Positions 8,816 through 12,363 of a stretch of DNA of 12,363 nt are shown piece by piece. The notes under the pieces were generated by a model. That model was not told the origin of the DNA, ran no database searches, and worked only from the letters and a program-made list of their open reading frames with translations. This DNA is from an uncultured Clostridium sp. (GTDB lineage: Bacteria > Bacillota > Clostridia > TANB77 > CAG-508). The stretch lies in the NCBI GenBank assembly GCA_947428535.1, contig CANEMG010000008.1:1-12363 (forward strand), in the 5' to 3' direction. Position 1 is the stretch's first letter. Every line of letters begins with the position of its first letter. A program made the translations under genes and the position numbers.

Positions 8816-9256
8816 TTAAATTTTGTTTAATATCATAATAGAAATAATTAAACCATAAATTGCTATACCTTCTGCTAAACCTGCAAATATGATTGTTTTT
8901 CCTAATAAACTTGGATTCTCACTTATAGCTCCTACTGCACTTGAAGCAACAATTGCTACTGCTATACCTGCTCCTATACAAGCAAGTCCTGTTGCTATTG
9001 CTGCTGCTATCATACCTAATCCACTTTGTTTATTTGCCTCTTCATTTTCTGCTTTATTTTGACTGTTTTGTGCTTCCATATTGGCTTGCATTTCTGTTAC
9101 TGCTCCTGATACAGCACTTTGTACTTTTTCATCTACCATTGCTTGTACTTTTTCTTCAGTTAGTCCATTATTTCTCGTTGTTGCTAAACTTGCTGTTGAT
9201 AATATACTAATTAACAATATTATTCCTAAAACTAATACTAAAATTTTTCTTTGCAT
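8816..9256 (-). CDS. ntpK: V-type ATP synthase subunit K (rotor ring proteolipid)
   Basis: The product is 146 residues. Several copies form the membrane ring whose rotation couples ion flow to ATP chemistry. Residues 1-25 look like a signal peptide (basic MQRK, hydrophobic run, likely cut after SLA25). Residues 26-78 are a charged, probably helical linker. Residues 79-146 are one two-helix hairpin with the polar NP loop (about 113-115) and the ion-carrying Glu129 in AGLAEGIAIYG. The E. hirae K of similar length has two hairpins, whereas this one has a single hairpin plus a long extension. Residues aligned with known Na+ ligands are Val and Gly, which favours H+. ATG 9256 has AAGGAG 10 bases upstream. 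A 48-bp palindromic element begins one base after the stop. Confidence 0.93.
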   Translation of the reverse strand: MQRKILVLVLGIILLISILSTASLATTRNNGLTEEKVQAMVDEKVQSAVSGAVTEMQANMEAQNSQNKAENEEANKQSGLGMIAAAIATGLACIGAGIAVAIVASSAVGAISENPSLLGKTIIFAGLAEGIAIYGLIISIMILNKI

Positions 9257-9323
9257 TTTCTTTTGTCTCCTTATTTTTATTTTATTATTATTATTATAAA
9301 GTTTTTGCTTTAAACTGCTTATT
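9257..9323 (-). promoter_or_regulatory. AU-rich leader and ribosome binding site of ntpK
   Basis: The 67-base gap between ntpI and ntpK contains a pure A/T stretch with five tandem TTA units on the plus strand (9282-9296, read as TAA repeats in the mRNA) and then AAGGAG (9272-9267). It should be unstructured. That recalls the AU-rich translation enhancer before the c-subunit gene in enterobacterial ATP synthase operons. Enhancement here is inferred. Confidence 0.4.
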
Positions 9324-11213
9324 TTAAATTTTCTCTTTTAATGGTTTATATTCTCTACCATTTCCTGTATAGAATCTACTAAATAATTCATAATACTCAA
9401 GTCTTAATACTTGTATTCCTACGATAAGTCCCTCTAAAACTATTACTATAACATTTCCTACTATAGAAACTACTATACTTCCTGTTCCTGTCATCATACT
9501 AGATAATATATATATTGCCATACATAATCCAACATGGTTTATTGCAAAAGCAGCTATTCTTACAAATGAAATTGTATTACTTACAAACGATAATAAAATT
9601 TCTACCACTTCAAATATCTTTTCAACTAATGAACTCTTTTCTTTTTTCTCTTCTTTAAAAATTACTTTTGCTAAAGAGTCTTTAAACATTATAGCTATAA
9701 GTGGAACAACTATAAATATGCTTAAAACTCCAATTGAAGCAATCATTTTCCCTTTTAACAAAAAGTACAGTCCTGCTACTAAAACTGTTATATAAAATAT
9801 AAGCCCTGCTATACCATTTGTTTCAAAAAATATTTTCTTTTTATCTTTGTTTCTAATTCCATTTCTAATATTTAATAACATTGAGATAATTATTAAAACT
9901 ATACCTACTCCGATTCCATAAATAAGCATTGTTTGTATATTTTCCATTGGACTAATAAATATTGCTGGTATAATATCCTCGTGTCCAAAAACACTTCCAT
10001 ACAGCACTCCAAATACCATAGAAGATATTCCACCTGCCTGAAAAACTGTTCCAAGTGATATTTTCTTTTTAGCCATAATTACTCCAATTATAAAAATAAC
10101 TAATCCTTGTCCAACATCTCCAAACATAAATCCAAATAGTAGAAAAGCTGTTATTGCGACAAATGCTGTTGGATCTATTTCTGTATAATTAGGAAGTCCA
10201 TACATTTTTACTATTGTTTCAAATGGTCTTACGAACACATTATTCTTAAGTTTTGTAGGAGGTATTCCAGCCACTTCATCATGATTTTTAATATCGTATT
10301 TTATATCTTTTTCTTTTGATAATTTTGGTAAAATTTTAGTTAACTCTTTTGCTGGTATCCAACCTATTATATAAAATAACCCGTTTTTATCATATGCCAT
10401 AAATTTTTTTACATTATTTATTTTTATATATAAATTAATTTCAGCATATATATCTACTAATTCTTCTGCATCTCTATCTCTTATTCTAATTAGCTCTGTT
10501 TCTTTATTTTCAATATCAAATTTTATTTCTTGAATCTTCTTATCATATTCATTAAGAAGTTCTCTAGGATTACTAGACACCCCTTCTGGGATCCATACTC
10601 TCTCAAATCTATAAACATTTAAATAACTATCTATTTTAGCACTTTGTTCTTTAGTTGTTAAGCACATTATCCATATATTTTTTGAATCATCTTCTTCAAG
10701 CTTTAAAAGTACTGCATTCAAATTTTTTATACTATTTTCTAATTTTCCAAAATTTTCTTTTGGCATTTTTCCATATCTAAATTTTATATATTCTAAATTA
10801 TATAACTCATTTAAATCTATATCCAATCCTTTTGTATGTTTTAATAATTCTAATCTGTTTTCATATTCTTCCAGATTCTTTTTTTGAGTTTTTAAACTTT
10901 CTTCAAGATTATCCATTAACTGTTTTATATTATTTAAGTTTCCTTTTATATCTTCTAGTGATTTTTCTAAAATATCACTTTCAGAATCTGGTTTATATTT
11001 AATTTTGTATTTTTCCAATAACTCTTTACAATCTTTTAAAAGTTCCTTAGCAGTCATATCATATTCAAAATTCGTTAATTTCCAGCCCTTCTCAAAAACT
11101 TTAACTGCATTTTCTGTTTGAATACCACTATCTAATAAATAATCAGCTATAAATTTATCTATATTTTCTTCTTTTCCTGTTATGCTTAAGAGTTTCATCT
11201 TTTCGACTGACAC
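9324..11213 (-). CDS. ntpI: V-type ATP synthase subunit I (stator half-channel, a-subunit)
   Basis: The product is 629 residues, a normal length. The cytoplasmic N-terminal half (about 1-335) binds the peripheral stalks and contains coiled coil at about 80-130. The C-terminal half (about 345-605) has around seven to eight membrane helices. Hallmarks are FMFGDVGQGL (362-371) and SNTISFVRIAAFAINHVG (545-562), with Arg552 the expected essential arginine facing the ring Glu. VLRLEYYELFSRFYTGNGR (602-620) carries the second conserved Arg604. The start is GTG 11213: AGGAGG lies 8 bases upstream, while the ATG at codon 6 would be too far from it. That binding site overlaps the ntpC stop (TAGGAGG), so translation is probably coupled. 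ntpK follows after 67 bases. Confidence 0.96.
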   Translation of the reverse strand: MSVEKMKLLSITGKEENIDKFIADYLLDSGIQTENAVKVFEKGWKLTNFEYDMTAKELLKDCKELLEKYKIKYKPDSESDILEKSLEDIKGNLNNIKQLMDNLEESLKTQKKNLEEYENRLELLKHTKGLDIDLNELYNLEYIKFRYGKMPKENFGKLENSIKNLNAVLLKLEEDDSKNIWIMCLTTKEQSAKIDSYLNVYRFERVWIPEGVSSNPRELLNEYDKKIQEIKFDIENKETELIRIRDRDAEELVDIYAEINLYIKINNVKKFMAYDKNGLFYIIGWIPAKELTKILPKLSKEKDIKYDIKNHDEVAGIPPTKLKNNVFVRPFETIVKMYGLPNYTEIDPTAFVAITAFLLFGFMFGDVGQGLVIFIIGVIMAKKKISLGTVFQAGGISSMVFGVLYGSVFGHEDIIPAIFISPMENIQTMLIYGIGVGIVLIIISMLLNIRNGIRNKDKKKIFFETNGIAGLIFYITVLVAGLYFLLKGKMIASIGVLSIFIVVPLIAIMFKDSLAKVIFKEEKKEKSSLVEKIFEVVEILLSFVSNTISFVRIAAFAINHVGLCMAIYILSSMMTGTGSIVVSIVGNVIVIVLEGLIVGIQVLRLEYYELFSRFYTGNGREYKPLKEKI

Positions 11214-11221
11214 AGTTTTCG

Positions 11222-11228
11222 CCTCCTA
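11222..11228 (-). promoter_or_regulatory. Ribosome binding site of ntpI fused to the ntpC stop codon
   Basis: TAGGAGG on the minus strand contains both the TAG stop of ntpC (11228-11226) and the full AGGAGG site for the ntpI GTG start 8 bases later. This arrangement supports GTG as the start and favours termination-coupled reinitiation. Confidence 0.75.
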
Positions 11229-12230
11229 AATTATTATTCTCTTTAGTATTTCTTGCTTATCTAATTTATATCTTATACCTTCTATAATATTTATAATATT
11301 TTTTATTTCAATATCTATTAAATTTATATTGCAAAATACTGTACAAATATTAAACAATTCTGTTCTGAAAAGTTTCATATATTTTTTATATAAATATTGA
11401 TTTTTGTTGTGCTCTATAAATTTTTCATCTTTAAAAACATTTTTATAAATGGTTTCATTTAATATTGCTTTCATATCTTCAAAGTCATTTATACTTGCAA
11501 GCCTTATAGTCTTTTCTTTACTTAATCTATAATTTATTGGTATTAAAATATCTAAAACTTCATCTTGTGAGTATTCAAAATACTTTCTTGCTCTATAAAT
11601 CCATATAATATTTAGTAAATCAATTTCTGTTCCTATTATACTTCGAAATTCTTTATTAACATCTTTTGACAATTTATATATTTCTTTAAAATAAAATTTA
11701 TCTAATTCTACCTCTATTTGTTCTAGTGGAACATCTTCTATTGTTTCTTCATATTTACTAAATACCTTATAGTATTTTTCGCTTTTTATAATTTCCAAAA
11801 ATTCTTTTTCTTCTATTATATCATTTATTCCATTTATTGACTTAAATATTTTTGTTGTCCAATTATCTATATTTTTTAAATTGATTTTTGCATCTCTATT
11901 TGTTGTAACATTTCTAAAAACATTTTTTACACAATTTATTTCATATTTAGATAGAAACTCCATAAAAATTTCTGTTTCTTGCTTGTCCAAATACTTAGTT
12001 AATTTCAATATATCTATAATAAATAAATTATTTAATTCTTGCTCTAATTCCTTTCTATGTGTTTTTTCATCTATATTTTCTAAAGTTGGAAATTTAGATT
12101 TCAAAAAATATATTGCATCTTTTAAAGAATTTTGCCTTAATAGTTCTTCTAATTCTTCCTTATTTAAATGATTTGCATGCATTCCTTTCATTTTAGCATT
12201 AAGAGCAGGATACTTCAGTTTGTTAGCCAT
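11226..12230 (-). CDS. ntpC: V-type ATP synthase subunit C (funnel linking shaft to K ring)
   Basis: The product is 334 residues, typical for subunit C (the d-like subunit). It is a soluble, all-helical funnel that sits on the K ring and receives the D-F shaft. The N-terminus (NKLKYPALNAKMKGM, then LLRQNSLKDAIYFLKS) and the repeated helical thirds with a basic, aromatic IIWIYRARKYF segment (about 207-217) fit the family, in which an IWRxxY-like motif is typical. ATG 12230 directly follows the TAA of the upstream stalk gene, and the binding site GGAGGAG (12240-12234) lies inside that gene's last codons. The gene precedes ntpI, whereas in Enterococcus and Thermus operons C comes after E. Sequence conservation is weak in this family, so position helps the call. 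Confidence 0.92.
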   Translation of the reverse strand: MANKLKYPALNAKMKGMHANHLNKEELEELLRQNSLKDAIYFLKSKFPTLENIDEKTHRKELEQELNNLFIIDILKLTKYLDKQETEIFMEFLSKYEINCVKNVFRNVTTNRDAKINLKNIDNWTTKIFKSINGINDIIEEKEFLEIIKSEKYYKVFSKYEETIEDVPLEQIEVELDKFYFKEIYKLSKDVNKEFRSIIGTEIDLLNIIWIYRARKYFEYSQDEVLDILIPINYRLSKEKTIRLASINDFEDMKAILNETIYKNVFKDEKFIEHNKNQYLYKKYMKLFRTELFNICTVFCNINLIDIEIKNIINIIEGIRYKLDKQEILKRIII

Positions 12231-12363
12231 TTACTCCTCCACATTTTTTATGCTATTTATAACATGTTTTATTATATCTTTTTCTTTATCATTATAACTT
12301 TTTTCTACTTCTGATATTTTGTTTTGTACCATTTTATCTATTTCTATTTTTCTCTCTTCAAAT
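12231..12363 (-). CDS. Peripheral-stalk subunit G/H-like protein, C-terminal fragment
   Basis: The last 43 codons of a gene entering from the right edge end at TAA 12233-12231, immediately before the ntpC ATG. The visible protein (from FEERKIEIDKM to NSIKNVEE) is highly charged, helical and lacks Pro or Gly. Its position at the head of the V-ATPase genes fits the short coiled-coil partner of subunit E (called AtpH, subunit G or NtpF in different schemes). The final codons GTG GAG GAG double as the ntpC ribosome binding site. The N-terminus is outside the window, so the family call rests on composition and context. Confidence 0.7.
   Translation of the reverse strand, partial: FEERKIEIDKMVQNKISEVEKSYNDKEKDIIKHVINSIKNVEE

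Noticed and set aside
8941..9299. Plus-strand Leu-rich open frames opposite ntpK
   Set aside because: Apparent membrane proteins arise from the complement of the Gly/Ala/Glu/Gln/Asn-rich ntpK codons; no ribosome binding site was found.
11881..12171. Plus-strand open frame of 96 codons opposite ntpC
   Set aside because: It has shadow-type composition and is antisense to a confident gene.

Overview
The window is very AT-rich, uses A/T-ending codons (AGA, ATA, GGA, TTA) and carries strong AGGAGG-type ribosome binding sites. Together with a rotary V-type ATP synthase and an LPXTG-era style surface protein fold, this points to a low-GC Gram-positive (Firmicutes/Clostridia-like) bacterium, probably an anaerobe. 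The species cannot be told from sequence alone.

Layout, left to right. (1) Positions 1-3232, minus strand: the first 1077 codons of a large secreted or surface-anchored protein with an N-terminal membrane/signal segment, a DxDxDG calcium-type loop, a duplicated MREP-containing region and a SpaA/CnaB-like domain. Its C-terminus lies beyond the left edge. (2) Positions 3233-3540: divergent intergenic region with a consensus sigma-A type promoter reading right. (3) Positions 3541-4011, plus strand: mscL, a large-conductance mechanosensitive channel with a C-terminal four-cysteine zinc ribbon. (4) Positions 4004-12363, minus strand: a V/A-type ATP synthase operon, read right to left as [G/H-like stalk subunit, partial]-C-I-K-F-E-A-B-D. 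mscL and ntpD overlap tail to tail by 8 bases.

How the genes work together. A and B form the catalytic A3B3 head, D and F the central rotor shaft, C the funnel joining the shaft to the K ring, I the stator half-channel, and E with the partial upstream gene the peripheral stalk. All subunits of a working bacterial V-type enzyme are therefore represented. The operon promoter is outside the window to the right. Junctions are tight (stop codons touch or overlap the next ribosome binding site at H/C, C/I and E/A), except for four longer gaps (F/E, K/F, B/A and I/K). Two of these (K/F and B/A) each hold one copy of the same 42-bp palindrome-rich element, in opposite orientations.

The core genes are ordinary and well recognised. 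The points that deserve a second look are the zinc-ribbon MscL, the inverted pair of short repeat elements inside the operon, the long extracytoplasmic extension of subunit K, the shortened subunit F, and the antisense overlap of mscL with ntpD. I found no evidence for a wholly new multi-gene system.
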